64,000 nt of DNA from Pseudomonas frederiksbergensis (GCF_001952935.1 NZ_CP018319.1:310001-374000); one strand, 5' to 3'; counted from the stretch's first letter, positions 26,480 through 36,144 are shown. Notes: generated from the sequence alone by a model not told the origin. Numbers and translations: made by a program.

Positions 26480-28153
26480 TCAATCTTCGCGATAGCGACG
26501 CAGCTTCAACTGCTTACCGGCAACGCGAGTGTCCTTCAGCTTGGTCAGCAGACGCTCCAGACCATCTTCCGGCAGCTCAACGAGGCTGAAGCTGTCACGC
26601 ACCTGGATGCGACCGATTGCTTCGCGAGCCAGACCACCCTCATTGAGGATAGCGCCCAGCAGGTTCTTGGCAGCGATACCATCACGCGCACCCAGCGCGG
26701 TACGGCAACGAGCACGACCTTCGGCCAATGGAACCGGAGCACGACGCTCACGATCACCACGGTCCGGACGATCACCGGTACGCTCTGGACGATCGCCACG
26801 CGGTGCGTTGTTCGGCACCAGTGGACGTTCTTTCTCGATGGCAGCCAGGGTCAACGCCTGAGCGTTGGTTGCCTTGCGCAGCAGAGCAGCGGCCAGTGCA
26901 CGCGGGGTGCAACCGATGTCGGCGGTCAGGCGATCCAGCAGATCACCGTGAGTCGACTCGGCATCAGCCACCAGCGGCGACAGGCTGTTGGTCAGTTTCT
27001 TGATACGGGCATCGAGAACAGCCTGGGCGTCCGGCAGGCGGACTTCGGCAACTTTCTGACCGGTTACACGCTCGATCACTTGCAGCATGCGGCGCTCACG
27101 CGGAGTCACCAGCAGCAGTGCACGACCTTCGCGACCGGCACGGCCGGTACGGCCGATACGGTGAACGTAGGACTCTGGATCGTACGGCATGTCAACGTTG
27201 AACACGTGAGTGATGCGCGGAACGTCCAGACCACGAGCAGCAACGTCGGTCGCCACAACGATGTCCAGACGGCCATCCTTGAGGGATTCGATCACGCGCT
27301 CACGTTGGTTCTGAGCAATGTCACCGTTCAGCGCAGCGGCTTTGTAGCCTTTGGCTTCCAGGGCACTGGCCAGGTCCAGGGTCGCTTGCTTGGTGCGCAC
27401 GAACATGATCAGGGCATCGAAGTCTTCGACTTCCAGCAGGCTCAATACAGCCGAGGTCTTCTGGTCAGCGTGAACCAACAGGTGAGCCTGTTCGATCGCG
27501 GTAACGGTCTGAGTCTTGGTCTGGATCTTCACGTGTTGCGGATCGCGCAGATGGCGCTCGGCAATGGCACGGATCGACTGCGGCAAGGTAGCCGAGAACA
27601 ATACGGTCTGACGGGTTGGCGGCAACGACTTGAAGATAACTTCGAGGTCGTCCATGAAACCCAGCTTGAGCATTTCGTCCGCTTCATCGAGAACCAGGTG
27701 GTTCACGGTCGACAGAACTTTTTCGTCGCGACGCAGGTGGTCGCACAGACGGCCCGGAGTGGCGACAACGATCTGTGCGCCATTACGGATTGCTTTCAGT
27801 TGTGGGCCCATAGGGGCGCCGCCGTAAACGGCCACAACGGTAACGCCCGGCATTTGCTTGGCGTAGGTTTCGAAAGCGGTTGCTACTTGCAGCGCCAACT
27901 CACGGGTTGGCGCCAGGATCAGGGCTTGCGGCTCGCGCTTAGCAGGATCGATGCGATGCAGGATCGGCAGGGCGAACGCAGCGGTTTTACCCGTACCGGT
28001 TTGCGCCTGACCAATCATGTCGTGACCGGCCATGATGATCGGGATCGATTGCTGCTGAATAGCCGAAGGTTCTTCGTAGCCAGTCGCGATGACGGCTGCA
28101 AGAATATTCGGATTAAGATTAAAAGCGGCGAAGCCGCCGGTTTCCTGGGTCAT
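26480..28153 (-). CDS. deaD: DEAD-box ATP-dependent RNA helicase DeaD/CsdA
   Basis: A 557-residue RNA helicase active in ribosome assembly and mRNA unwinding, typically cold-induced. It has the Q motif (GYEEPSAIQQQSIP), motif I AQTGTGKT (50-57), DEAD (156-159), SAT and HRIGRTGRAGREG. A C-terminal RNA-binding domain of the DbpA kind follows after a GDRPERTGDRPDRGDRERR linker. The start MTQETGG at 28153 is supported by AGAGG in the leader and by family length. The start codon and Shine-Dalgarno are enclosed by a hairpin (see 28151-28188). Confidence 0.95.
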   Translation of the reverse strand: MTQETGGFAAFNLNPNILAAVIATGYEEPSAIQQQSIPIIMAGHDMIGQAQTGTGKTAAFALPILHRIDPAKREPQALILAPTRELALQVATAFETYAKQMPGVTVVAVYGGAPMGPQLKAIRNGAQIVVATPGRLCDHLRRDEKVLSTVNHLVLDEADEMLKLGFMDDLEVIFKSLPPTRQTVLFSATLPQSIRAIAERHLRDPQHVKIQTKTQTVTAIEQAHLLVHADQKTSAVLSLLEVEDFDALIMFVRTKQATLDLASALEAKGYKAAALNGDIAQNQRERVIESLKDGRLDIVVATDVAARGLDVPRITHVFNVDMPYDPESYVHRIGRTGRAGREGRALLLVTPRERRMLQVIERVTGQKVAEVRLPDAQAVLDARIKKLTNSLSPLVADAESTHGDLLDRLTADIGCTPRALAAALLRKATNAQALTLAAIEKERPLVPNNAPRGDRPERTGDRPDRGDRERRAPVPLAEGRARCRTALGARDGIAAKNLLGAILNEGGLAREAIGRIQVRDSFSLVELPEDGLERLLTKLKDTRVAGKQLKLRRYRED

Positions 28154-28188
28154 GGGTCTGCCTCTAAGTGCATCCGCAAAGACCCATG
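28151..28188 (-). promoter_or_regulatory. Hairpin enclosing the deaD start codon and RBS
   Basis: A perfect 9-bp inverted repeat, CATGGGTCT (28151-28159) and AGACCCATG (28180-28188). In the mRNA the start codon lies in the 3' arm and the AGAGG Shine-Dalgarno in the 20-base loop. It could limit initiation until melted. The remaining leader and intergenic DNA up to 28574 holds no gene that I can see, only GC-rich GGCCGG segments and an AT-rich promoter-like zone near 28385-28470. Confidence 0.55.
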
Positions 28189-28574
28189 CTCCAAAGCTGC
28201 GCATGCCGTGTAAGACTCAAGAGTCGCCCTGGCTGCTTTGTCGGCGGGGATTTGCGAAAACGAATGAATGAAAAAGATTCGTCAAGGGAGAGTCCGCTGT
28301 GCGGACGTGCAGCCGAAGCTGACTTCGGGGAATTGCGCTACCTAAACGCGGCCCGGTTAAAGGCCGGCGCGCACTATACCGGAATTCGCTCAAAAAGGGA
28401 GCTTTATTTGTCGGAAAACTGCGGTGTTTAGCGTTCTGTCACACGCTTTGCGGACAATCGGACAACAGTCTATTTTTCAAAGGCCCAGCCCTGCTGACGA
28501 TCGCGCTAAAACGGTTCACCCTTGTCACGCAGACCTGCCGCCTGCCCACCCTTCCCCGCCCGAGGAAATACACC

Positions 28575-29366
28575 ATGAATCAGCCCTGTTCCAGCCGTGT
28601 GAGCCGTGAACGGCACGGTCACGTCCTGATGATCGGCCTGGACCGAGTGGCCAAACGCAACGCCTTCGATCTCGACCTGCTCAACGAACTGAGCCTGGCC
28701 TATGGCGAGTTCGAGGCCGACAGCGAAGCGCGGGTGGCGGTGGTATTCGGCCACGGTGAGCATTTCACCGCAGGGCTCGACCTGGTCAGCGCCAGCGCGG
28801 CCCTGGCTGACGGCTGGCAGGCACCGCCCGGCGGCTGCGATCCGTGGGGAGTGTTCGCCGGCCCCCGGGTGAGCAAACCGGTGATCGTCGCCGCGCAAGG
28901 CTACTGCCTGACCATCGGTATCGAATTGATGCTGGCCGCCGATATCAACCTGTGCGCCAGCAATACCCGTTTCGCCCAGAAAGAAGTGCAACGCGGGCTC
29001 TTCCCGTTCGGCGGCGCCACGCTGCGCCTGCATCAGGTCGCTGGCTGGGGCAATGCCATGCGCTGGCTGCTGACCGGCGATGACTTCGATGCCCATGAGG
29101 CGTTGCACCTGGGGTTGGTACAGGAAGTCATGGCCAGCGAGGACCTGCTGCCCCGAGCGATTGAGTTGGCTGAGCGGATTGCCCGGCAAGCGCCGCTTGG
29201 GGTTCGGGCGACGTTGATGTCTGCAAGGCAGGCGCGTTATGAAGGGGAAACCGCGGCGGCCCAGGCATTGCCGCCGATGGTGAAGAAGTTGCTGGCCAGT
29301 GAAGATGCCAAGGAAGGCGTGCGGTCGATGATCGAGAAGCGACCCGGCGTGTTCAAAGGCCGATGA
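28575..29366 (+). CDS. Enoyl-CoA hydratase/isomerase (crotonase) family protein
   Basis: A 263-residue crotonase-fold protein. The oxyanion-hole residues lie in the HFTAGLDLVS segment (about 64-73) and the second glycine in AAQGYCLTIGIELMLAADI. The usual catalytic glutamates are not obvious: one site reads KEVQRGLFPFGGATLRL. It may be a thioesterase or isomerase-like member acting on an acyl-CoA. GAGGAAATACACC precedes the ATG. Together with deaD, the SpeE-like gene and class II DAHP synthase it keeps an order known in P. aeruginosa. Confidence 0.88.
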   Translation: MNQPCSSRVSRERHGHVLMIGLDRVAKRNAFDLDLLNELSLAYGEFEADSEARVAVVFGHGEHFTAGLDLVSASAALADGWQAPPGGCDPWGVFAGPRVSKPVIVAAQGYCLTIGIELMLAADINLCASNTRFAQKEVQRGLFPFGGATLRLHQVAGWGNAMRWLLTGDDFDAHEALHLGLVQEVMASEDLLPRAIELAERIARQAPLGVRATLMSARQARYEGETAAAQALPPMVKKLLASEDAKEGVRSMIEKRPGVFKGR

Positions 29367-29374
29367 CTGCCCAC

Positions 29375-29510
29375 CTGTGGCGAGGGGGCAAGCCCCCGTT
29401 GGGCTGCGCAGCAGCCCTAAAACCATTCAACCGGGGGTAACAGCTCAACCGCATCAGCCTGATTTTGGGGCCGCTTCGCAGCCCAACGGGGGCAAGCCCC
29501 CTCGCCACAG
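29375..29510. repeat. GTGGCGAGGGGGCTTG-type palindromic repeat, copy 4 of 4
   Basis: Left arm CTGTGGCGAGGGGGCAAGCC and its inverse at the right, with GGGCTGCGCAGCAGCCC nested. Confidence 0.87.
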
Positions 29511-29524
29511 TACCTCGCCTGCCT

Positions 29525-30280
29525 TCACGTCGCCGGGCGGATTGCCTTGATCAACGACTGCAACGAATACCCCAACCGCGGCGCCAGCCCTTCGGCGCGG
29601 GCGATCAAGCCGTCCATGTCCAGTTCCTGATCCAGCTCCGAAGGCACGAGCAGAATCACATTGCCCTCCTTCACCGGCAATTCCCAGTAATGCCGGTGAT
29701 AGAGCCCGCGAAACAATGCGGCGCCCAACGGCTTGCCATCATCGGTGGCCCACTGGTTGATCACCAGCCAACCACCCGGGTTCAGGCGTTTTTGACAGTT
29801 TTCCAGGAAATTCCACGCCAGATGCCCGACACCTGGCCCGACATCGGTGTAGAGGTCGACAAAAATCAGATCCGCCGGCTCAGCGGTATCGAGCAGCTCC
29901 AGCGCATCGCCCACCCGGATATACAGTCGCGGATCGTCATCCAGCCCAAGGTATTCAATGGCCAGGCGCGGCACGTCAGGGCGCAACTCGATGGCTTCGA
30001 CGTCTTCCAGCGGCAGGAACTTGAGGCAGGCCTGGGTCAGTGTGCCGGCACCGAGGCCGAGGAACAGCGCGGTTTCCGGCTGCTCGTGGCACAACGCGCC
30101 AATCAGCATCGCCCGGGTGTAATCGTATTCGAGCCAGCTCGGATCAGCCGTGAACACGCAGCTCTGTTCGATGGCATCACCGAACTCGAGAAAACGGTAA
30201 TCGGCCACTTCCAGCACGCGAATCACGCCGAACTCATCCTGTACCTCGGCGAGCAGATGCTCGACGCGCTCCTCAGTCAT
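29525..30280 (-). CDS. Spermidine synthase-like SAM-fold protein
   Basis: A 251-residue class I Rossmann methyltransferase-fold protein related to spermidine synthases. Motif I is ALFLGLGAGTLTQ, an acidic ribose-binding residue lies in VEAIELRPDV, and DLIFVDLYTDVGPG carries the DxxxxD-like segment. It lacks the full polyamine-site pattern of SpeE, so aminopropyl transfer is doubtful. AGGAGACGAA precedes ATG 30280. It is divergent from the class II DAHP synthase. Confidence 0.8.
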   Translation of the reverse strand: MTEERVEHLLAEVQDEFGVIRVLEVADYRFLEFGDAIEQSCVFTADPSWLEYDYTRAMLIGALCHEQPETALFLGLGAGTLTQACLKFLPLEDVEAIELRPDVPRLAIEYLGLDDDPRLYIRVGDALELLDTAEPADLIFVDLYTDVGPGVGHLAWNFLENCQKRLNPGGWLVINQWATDDGKPLGAALFRGLYHRHYWELPVKEGNVILLVPSELDQELDMDGLIARAEGLAPRLGYSLQSLIKAIRPAT

Positions 30281-30429
30281 TTCGTCTCCTGATCGTCGCC
30301 GTACCCGGCAACGTACTAAAACCGCGGAGTGGCGCGGCAAAAGCGCGATTGTCCGCGAAGCGACGGGAACAGGTCACGCACTAATTGCTGATAACATGAC
30401 CGTCCGAGCGTAAAACACTAGAGACCGTG

Positions 30430-31776
30430 ATGAGCCAACCCTGGAGCCCTGACAGCTGGCGCGCCCTGCCGATCCAGCAACAACCCCATTACCCCGACGC
30501 AGCGCATTTGCTGCACGTCGAGCAAACGCTGGCCAGTTATCCGCCGCTGGTGTTTGCCGGTGAAGCCCGGGAGTTGCGCCGTCAGTTTGCCGAAGTGACC
30601 CAGGGCCGCGCGTTTCTGCTGCAGGGCGGCGACTGCGCCGAAAGCTTCGCCGAGTTCTCCGCCGCGAAAATCCGCGACACTTTTAAAGTCCTGCTGCAAA
30701 TGGCGATCGTCATGACCTTCGCCGCCGGTTGCCCGGTGGTCAAGGTCGGGCGCATGGCCGGGCAGTTCGCCAAGCCACGTTCGGCCAACGATGAAACCAT
30801 CGACGGCGTCACCCTGCCGGCCTACCGTGGCGACATCGTCAACGGCATTGGCTTCGACGAAAAAAGCCGCGTGCCGGACCCGGAACGCCTGCTGCAGTCC
30901 TACCACCAGTCCACTGCAACCCTGAACCTGCTGCGCGCCTTCGCCCAAGGCGGTTTCGCCGACCTGCATCAGGTGCACAAGTGGAACCTGGACTTCATCG
31001 CCAACTCGGCGCTGGCGGAAAAATACAGCCACCTGGCCGATCGCATCGATGAAACCCTGGCGTTCATGCGCGCCTGCGGCATGGACAGTTCGCCGCAACT
31101 GCGCGAAACCAGTTTCTTCACCGCCCACGAAGCGCTGCTGCTGAACTACGAAGAAGCCTTTGTGCGTCGCGACAGCCTGACCAACGATTACTACGATTGC
31201 TCGGCGCACATGCTGTGGATCGGCGACCGCACCCGCCAGCTCGACGGCGCACACGTCGAGTTCCTGCGGGGCGTGAACAATCCAATCGGGGTCAAAGTCG
31301 GCCCCAGCATGAACCCCGAAGACCTGATTCGCCTGATCGACGTGCTCAACCCGGACAACGATCCGGGCCGTCTGAACCTGATTGCGCGGATGGGTGCGAA
31401 CAAGGTCGGCGATCACCTGCCGCAACTGATCCGTGCTGTACAGCGCGAAGGCAAGCAAGTGCTGTGGAGTTGCGACCCGATGCACGGCAACACCATCAAG
31501 GCCAGCAGCGGCTACAAGACCCGCGACTTTGCGCAGATTCTTGGTGAGGTGAAGCAATTCTTCCAGGTTCACGAAGCCGAAGGCACGTATGCCGGCGGCA
31601 TCCACATCGAGATGACCGGGCAGAATGTCACTGAGTGCATTGGTGGGGCGCGGCCGATTACCGAAGACGGGTTGTCGGATCGGTATCACACCCATTGCGA
31701 CCCGCGGATGAATGCCGATCAGTCGCTGGAGTTGGCGTTTCTTATTGCCGAGACGCTGAAGCAAGTCCGACGCTAA
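30430..31776 (+). CDS. Class II DAHP synthase (plant/phenazine type)
   Basis: A 448-residue 3-deoxy-7-phosphoheptulonate synthase that joins phosphoenolpyruvate and erythrose 4-phosphate at the entry to the shikimate pathway. [14 protein letters not shown] holds the metal-binding cysteine, [12 protein letters not shown] binds phosphate, CDPMHGNT carries metal ligands and [12 protein letters not shown] follows. Type II enzymes are structurally distinct from the class I enzyme at 46.0 kb. In the track of starts GTG-ATG I take ATG 30430, with GAGACC upstream. No phenazine genes are adjacent, so it is probably the housekeeping class II enzyme. Confidence 0.93.
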   Translation: MSQPWSPDSWRALPIQQQPHYPDAAHLLHVEQTLASYPPLVFAGEARELRRQFAEVTQGRAFLLQGGDCAESFAEFSAAKIRDTFKVLLQMAIVMTFAAGCPVVKVGRMAGQFAKPRSANDETIDGVTLPAYRGDIVNGIGFDEKSRVPDPERLLQSYHQSTATLNLLRAFAQGGFADLHQVHKWNLDFIANSALAEKYSHLADRIDETLAFMRACGMDSSPQLRETSFFTAHEALLLNYEEAFVRRDSLTNDYYDCSAHMLWIGDRTRQLDGAHVEFLRGVNNPIGVKVGPSMNPEDLIRLIDVLNPDNDPGRLNLIARMGANKVGDHLPQLIRAVQREGKQVLWSCDPMHGNTIKASSGYKTRDFAQILGEVKQFFQVHEAEGTYAGGIHIEMTGQNVTECIGGARPITEDGLSDRYHTHCDPRMNADQSLELAFLIAETLKQVRR

Positions 31777-31778
31777 AT

Positions 31779-31880
31779 GATCGTTCCCACGCTCTGCGTG
31801 GGAATGCAGCCCGTGACGCTCCGCGCCACTGGACGCGGAGCGTCCCTAGAGGCATTCCCATGCAGAGCGTGGGAACGATC
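31779..31880. repeat. GATCGTTCCCAC-type palindromic repeat, copy 3 of 3
   Basis: Same ends as the copies at 3135 and 9019, with a GGACGCGGAGCGTCC core. It lies between convergent genes. Confidence 0.9.
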
Positions 31881-31885
31881 GGTGT

Positions 31886-33106
31886 TCAAAGCTGTGCCAA
31901 TGCCACCCGCAACCGCGCCGCACTCGCCCGCGGACAATTCAACTGAACCTGCTCAAGCCCCAACCAATCCGCCATTCGCCGCAGATTGACCGCCAACGCC
32001 AGCATCCCCTCGTCATCCAGCCCCGGCTCTTCCTCATGCACCGCGTGCACCGCAAGCCTGCCCTGCGCCCGTTCGGCGCGCAGATCCACCCGCGCGGCAA
32101 TCCGTTCATTGTGCAAAAACGGCAATACGTAGTAGCCGTAGACCCGCTTGTCCTGCGGCGTATAGATCTCCAACCGATAGCGAAAATCGAACAGGCGCTC
32201 GGTGCGACTGCGCTCCCAGATCAGTGAATCGAAGGGTGAAAGCAAGGCGCTGGCTTCGACCTTGCGCGGCACTTTCGGCTCAGGCAGACAATAGGCCGGT
32301 TGCCGCCAGCCCTGGACTTCACACGCCAGCAATTCACCCGCCTCCACCAGTTCCGCCAGGCGCGGACGGGCATCACCGGGACTCAGGCGAAAGTAATCGC
32401 GCAGGTCTTTTTCTGTTCCGACGCCCAACGCTGTCGCGGCATGCAGCAACAGGCCACGCTGGGCCTCGGCTTCACTCAGCAGCGGCTGCGCAAGAATCGC
32501 CGAAGGAATCACCCGCTCCGGCAGATCATAAAGCCGCTCGAACCCGCGCCGCCCGGCCACGGTCACTTCACCGGCGGCGAACAACCATTCCAGCGCATGC
32601 TTTTCCGCGCTCCAGTCCCACCAGGGCCCTGCCCGTTCCTGACGGGTCGACAGGCTGCCGGCCCCCAGCGCGCCAAGCTCCTGAACCGAGGCCAGAACCC
32701 GGCGAATCGTGTCCTGCCGCTCCTGACCGAAACGCACCAGTTGCTGATAGATATCTTCGCCACGGGTCGCGCGCAGCATGCGCCAGCGCATCAACGGGTA
32801 CATCGCCAAGGGCAGCAACGAGGCTTCGTGCCCCCAATACTCGAAGAGCGTGCGCCGCCGGCCCGAACTCCAGGCAGCCTGGTCGAGCAAGTCGGATGAG
32901 TAATTGCCGAGGCGGGAAAACAAGGGAAGGTAGTGCGAACGCACCAATGCATTGACCGAATCGATCTGCAGAATGCCCAGCCGCTCGATCAGACGATTGA
33001 GCTGAACCGGTTTGATCGCCGCTGGCGGCTGGCGCCCGTTGAACCCTTGGGCGGCCAGCGCCAGACGTCGAGCCTGTTTGATGGAAAAGGACAGTGTTGC
33101 GCGCAT
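31886..33106 (-). CDS. Winged-helix DNA glycosylase of the AlkZ/AlkX (YcaQ) family
   Basis: A 406-residue HTH_42 protein. The catalytic Q-phi-[QDN] motif is Q47-I48-D49 in LGILQIDSVNALVRSHYLP, the QxD form of AlkX/YcaQ, which excises nitrogen-mustard adducts and unhooks interstrand crosslinks. WGHEASLLPL and the C-terminal ELRAERAQGRLAVHAVHEE are further family blocks. I chose ATG 33106 because AAGGAG lies six bases before it; ATG 33112 is too close to it. It is a single gene. Confidence 0.88.
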   Translation of the reverse strand: MRATLSFSIKQARRLALAAQGFNGRQPPAAIKPVQLNRLIERLGILQIDSVNALVRSHYLPLFSRLGNYSSDLLDQAAWSSGRRRTLFEYWGHEASLLPLAMYPLMRWRMLRATRGEDIYQQLVRFGQERQDTIRRVLASVQELGALGAGSLSTRQERAGPWWDWSAEKHALEWLFAAGEVTVAGRRGFERLYDLPERVIPSAILAQPLLSEAEAQRGLLLHAATALGVGTEKDLRDYFRLSPGDARPRLAELVEAGELLACEVQGWRQPAYCLPEPKVPRKVEASALLSPFDSLIWERSRTERLFDFRYRLEIYTPQDKRVYGYYVLPFLHNERIAARVDLRAERAQGRLAVHAVHEEEPGLDDEGMLALAVNLRRMADWLGLEQVQLNCPRASAARLRVALAQL

Positions 33107-33170
33107 GAGCATCTCCTTGTCTGCTCGCAACCTACCTCACCGGGAGACGGTTTGTGTAGTTGTGTATGAC

Positions 33171-33386
33171 TCATTTGTGCATCGGGTCATCCCAGAATGG
33201 GCGGATGGCCTCGTGCTCGACATCCGCACGACTCAACCCGATGTCCTTCAACGCTTCATCACTCATGCCCGCCAACATTTCACGTTCACGGTGCAGTTCG
33301 TACCAGCGATTGAATTTGTGCAGCAAATCAGAGATCAGGTGCACCGAGTGTTTTTCTACGTCGACATAACCTTTTTGACCTTTCAT
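33171..33386 (-). CDS. DUF1127 domain protein
   Basis: A 71-residue protein ending in a DUF1127 motif, RWYELHREREMLAGMSDEALKDIGLSRADVEHEA, the small arginine-rich module common in proteobacteria. Members have been linked to RNA binding and phosphate or carbon metabolism, but the role here is unknown. GGAGG lies 10 bases before the ATG. It is divergent from a LysR gene whose start is 95 bp away, so the LysR protein may regulate it. Confidence 0.85.
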   Translation of the reverse strand: MKGQKGYVDVEKHSVHLISDLLHKFNRWYELHREREMLAGMSDEALKDIGLSRADVEHEAIRPFWDDPMHK

Positions 33387-33481
33387 CTTGTTGCCCTCCG
33401 TTTGGATGGCTCAAGTGTCGCGCCGGGACTAAGATCAATCCAACGAATGTTTCTGATGTAACACATCTCGGAGATTGATGA

Positions 33482-34336
33482 ATGTCCGCCTTCCCAAGTA
33501 TCGACACCGAAGTGCTGCGCACCTTTGTCGCCATCGCCGACCAGGGCGGTTTTACCCGCGCCGGCGAATTGGTCAATCGCACTCAGTCCGCCGTGAGCAT
33601 GCAGATGAAGCGGCTGGAAGAGGATGTGTTGCAGCGTCAATTGTTCCAGCGCGACGGACGGCAGGTGCGGCTGACGGCTGAAGGTCAGGTGTTGCTGGGC
33701 TATGCCCGGCGCATCCTCAAACTGCACAGCGAGGTGTTCAATACGTTGCGCGAGCCGCACATGGTCGGCATGGTGCGCATCGGCACGCCGGACGATTACG
33801 TGATGCGTTTTTTGCCGGGGATTCTGCGGCGATTTGCCCAGACGTATCCGCTGATTCAGATCGAAGTGCACTGCGAATCATCAAAACAATTGCTGCTGCG
33901 CCAGGACCTCGACTTGACCATCGTCACCCGCGAGCCGGGCAACGAAATCGGCCAGTTACTGCGCAAGGAGCATTTTGTCTGGGCCGAGGCACAGTGTTTC
34001 AGCGCCCATGAGCAAACACCGTTGCCACTGGCGATGTTCAACAGTGATTGCTTCTGCCGCATATGGGCCTGCAATGCGCTGGACGCCATGGGTTGCGATT
34101 ATCGCGTGGCGTACAACAGCGACAGCCTGTCGGCGATCATGGCGGTGGTCAGTGCCGGACTGGCTGTCACTGCGCAACTGGAAAGCCTGATCACGCCCGA
34201 CATGCGCATTCTCGGTGAAGCCGAAGGCCTGCCCATACTGCCCGAAGCCAGCATCATGCTGGTGCGCAACCTGCACAACCCGTCGCCGATCACTGAGTGC
34301 CTGGCCGAACACATCGTCGAAGGTTTCAAACTTTAA
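33482..34336 (+). CDS. LysR-family transcriptional regulator
   Basis: A 284-residue regulator with an N-terminal winged helix (FVAIADQGGFTRAGELVNRTQSAVSMQMKRLEE, here residues 15-47) and an effector domain containing VGMVRIGTPDDY. The gene is divergent from the DUF1127 gene and overlaps the 3' end of the convergent TSUP gene by 11 bp. GGAG lies nine bases upstream. The effector is unknown. Confidence 0.9.
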   Translation: MSAFPSIDTEVLRTFVAIADQGGFTRAGELVNRTQSAVSMQMKRLEEDVLQRQLFQRDGRQVRLTAEGQVLLGYARRILKLHSEVFNTLREPHMVGMVRIGTPDDYVMRFLPGILRRFAQTYPLIQIEVHCESSKQLLLRQDLDLTIVTREPGNEIGQLLRKEHFVWAEAQCFSAHEQTPLPLAMFNSDCFCRIWACNALDAMGCDYRVAYNSDSLSAIMAVVSAGLAVTAQLESLITPDMRILGEAEGLPILPEASIMLVRNLHNPSPITECLAEHIVEGFKL

Positions 34337-35075
34337 GGGCGAGCATCACCGCACAGAACACCAGGAACCCACAGAACAACCCGCGCAGCAGTCGCTCTGG
34401 CAGTGCGTGGGCAATCCTCACGCCCCAACTGATGCTCATCAGACCGCCAACCGCCAAAGGCAGGCCGATCATCCAGTCCACCTGATGATGCACCGCGTAA
34501 GTCACCAGCGTGACGCCAGTACTGGGCAGCGCCAATGCCAGCGACAACCCCTGGGCAACCACCTGACTGGTGCCGAACAAACTGGTCAGCACTGGCGTTG
34601 CCACCACCGCCCCGCCCACGCCAAACAACCCGCCCATGGTGCCGGAGGCGGCGCCGAGCACGCCCAGCCATGGCCATGAGTAATTCATCTGCGCCGACAC
34701 TGGCGCGTTGGCGCAGAACATTCGGATCAGGTTGTAGGCCGACAGAGCAATCAGGAACGCGACAAACCCGACGCGCATGGTTTGTGCATCGATGCCCACT
34801 GCCCAGATCGAACCGATCCAGGCAAAACAGAACCCCATCGAGGCCAATGGCAGCGCGTGGCGCAATTCAATGCGATTACGCTGGTGGTAACGCCACAGCG
34901 CCAGCATCACGTTGGGCACCACCATGACCAGCGCCGTGCCCTGGGCAATCTGCTGATCGAGGCCAAACAACACGCCCAGCAACGGGATCGCAATCAAACC
35001 ACCGCCAATGCCGAACAACCCACCGAGGGTTCCCAGAGCGGCGCCAAACACCAGGTACATCAAAAACTCAATCAC
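34326..35075 (-). CDS. TSUP (TauE/SafE) family transporter
   Basis: A 249-residue inner-membrane protein with about eight helices in two repeats. The repeat motifs are LGGLFGIGGGLIAIPLL near residue 17 and MGGLFGVGGAVVATPVL near 145. Members export sulfite, sulfoacetate or organosulfonates. I chose GTG 35075, which gives MIEFLMYLVFG and has AAGGGAAAA upstream; GTG 35093 has no ribosome-binding site. A divergent LysR gene 112 bp away is its probable regulator. Confidence 0.85.
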   Translation of the reverse strand: MIEFLMYLVFGAALGTLGGLFGIGGGLIAIPLLGVLFGLDQQIAQGTALVMVVPNVMLALWRYHQRNRIELRHALPLASMGFCFAWIGSIWAVGIDAQTMRVGFVAFLIALSAYNLIRMFCANAPVSAQMNYSWPWLGVLGAASGTMGGLFGVGGAVVATPVLTSLFGTSQVVAQGLSLALALPSTGVTLVTYAVHHQVDWMIGLPLAVGGLMSISWGVRIAHALPERLLRGLFCGFLVFCAVMLALKV

Positions 35076-35187
35076 AGGCGATTTTCCCTTCACGTCAGGC
35101 TATTCATCCTACGCAGTCGGCACTGGCGGGGAAACGCACAGCAACGCACAATGGCTGTGCCAACTTCGCACAAGCGCTGACACCACC

Positions 35188-36144
35188 ATGAACCCTGATC
35201 AATTGACCGAACAGCTGGGTCTGTTCCTCGACGTGCTGGAAACCGGCAGTTTTTCCGCCGCTTCCCGCCGTCATCCACTGACCCCTTCAGCCGTGGCCCG
35301 GCGCATCGACAGCCTGGAAAACGCCGTCGGCAGCCAGTTGTTCATTCGCAGCACCCACGCCGTGCGCGCCACCCCGGCGGGTTTGGCATTTGCCGAGCGC
35401 GCCCGACGGATCGTGGCTGAACTGCGGCTGGCTCGGGCTGAGGCGGTATCCTTGAGCAGCGCACCGGAGGGCTTGATTCGGATCGATGCACCGGCAGCCT
35501 TCGGACGGCGGCATCTGGCGCCGGTGATTGCCGACTTTCTGATGCTCTACCCCGGCCTCGACGTGCAGTTGCACCTGATCGACAGTTTCGTCGACATGCA
35601 GGGTTTGAATCTGGGCAAGGTCGATCTGGTGCTGCGCGCCGGGCAAATGGCCGATACCCGGCTGGTGGCCACGCCGCTGGCGAGCATGGTGCGCATCGCC
35701 TGCGCCAGCCCGGAGTATTTGCAACGGCGTGGTGTGCCGACCGATCCGGCGCAGTTGATTGAGCATGATGGCCTCGACTGGGATGGCCTGGCTCCTCCGT
35801 TCGCCTGGCGCTTCGAACGCAACGGGCAGATGCACTTGCACCGCCCGGCGCGCATCCGCATGGGTGCCAACAATGCCGAGGCGTTAGTCTGCGGCGCATT
35901 GGCCGGGCTGGGTATCGCACACTTGCCCACCTGGTTGACCAGCGAATACCTGTTACGCGGTGAATTGCTTCCGCTGTTCTGCGAACACGGCCTGCCACCA
36001 CCGGAAACCACCGGCATTTATGCCTTGCGTCTTGAGCAACAACCCAATCCCCGTAGTCGCTTACTGCTGGAATACCTGAAAACCCGTTTCAGCCCGATCC
36101 CGCCGTGGGATCTGGCCCTGCAAAGCACCCTCGACCGGCACTAG
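35188..36144 (+). CDS. LysR-family transcriptional regulator
   Basis: A 318-residue regulator of the DsdC/PerR-like group with HTH (FLDVLETGSFSAASRRHPLTPSAVARRIDSLE) in residues 12-43 and a substrate-binding domain starting near GLIRIDAPAAFGRRHL. I chose ATG 35188; in-frame sequence upstream lies in the antisense of the TSUP gene. No clear Shine-Dalgarno. Divergent from the TSUP transporter, which it may control. Confidence 0.9.
   Translation: MNPDQLTEQLGLFLDVLETGSFSAASRRHPLTPSAVARRIDSLENAVGSQLFIRSTHAVRATPAGLAFAERARRIVAELRLARAEAVSLSSAPEGLIRIDAPAAFGRRHLAPVIADFLMLYPGLDVQLHLIDSFVDMQGLNLGKVDLVLRAGQMADTRLVATPLASMVRIACASPEYLQRRGVPTDPAQLIEHDGLDWDGLAPPFAWRFERNGQMHLHRPARIRMGANNAEALVCGALAGLGIAHLPTWLTSEYLLRGELLPLFCEHGLPPPETTGIYALRLEQQPNPRSRLLLEYLKTRFSPIPPWDLALQSTLDRH

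Noticed and set aside
26948..28213. 421-codon plus-strand frame opposite deaD
   Set aside because: Antisense shadow of the DEAD-box gene; composition unlike a protein and no ribosome-binding site.
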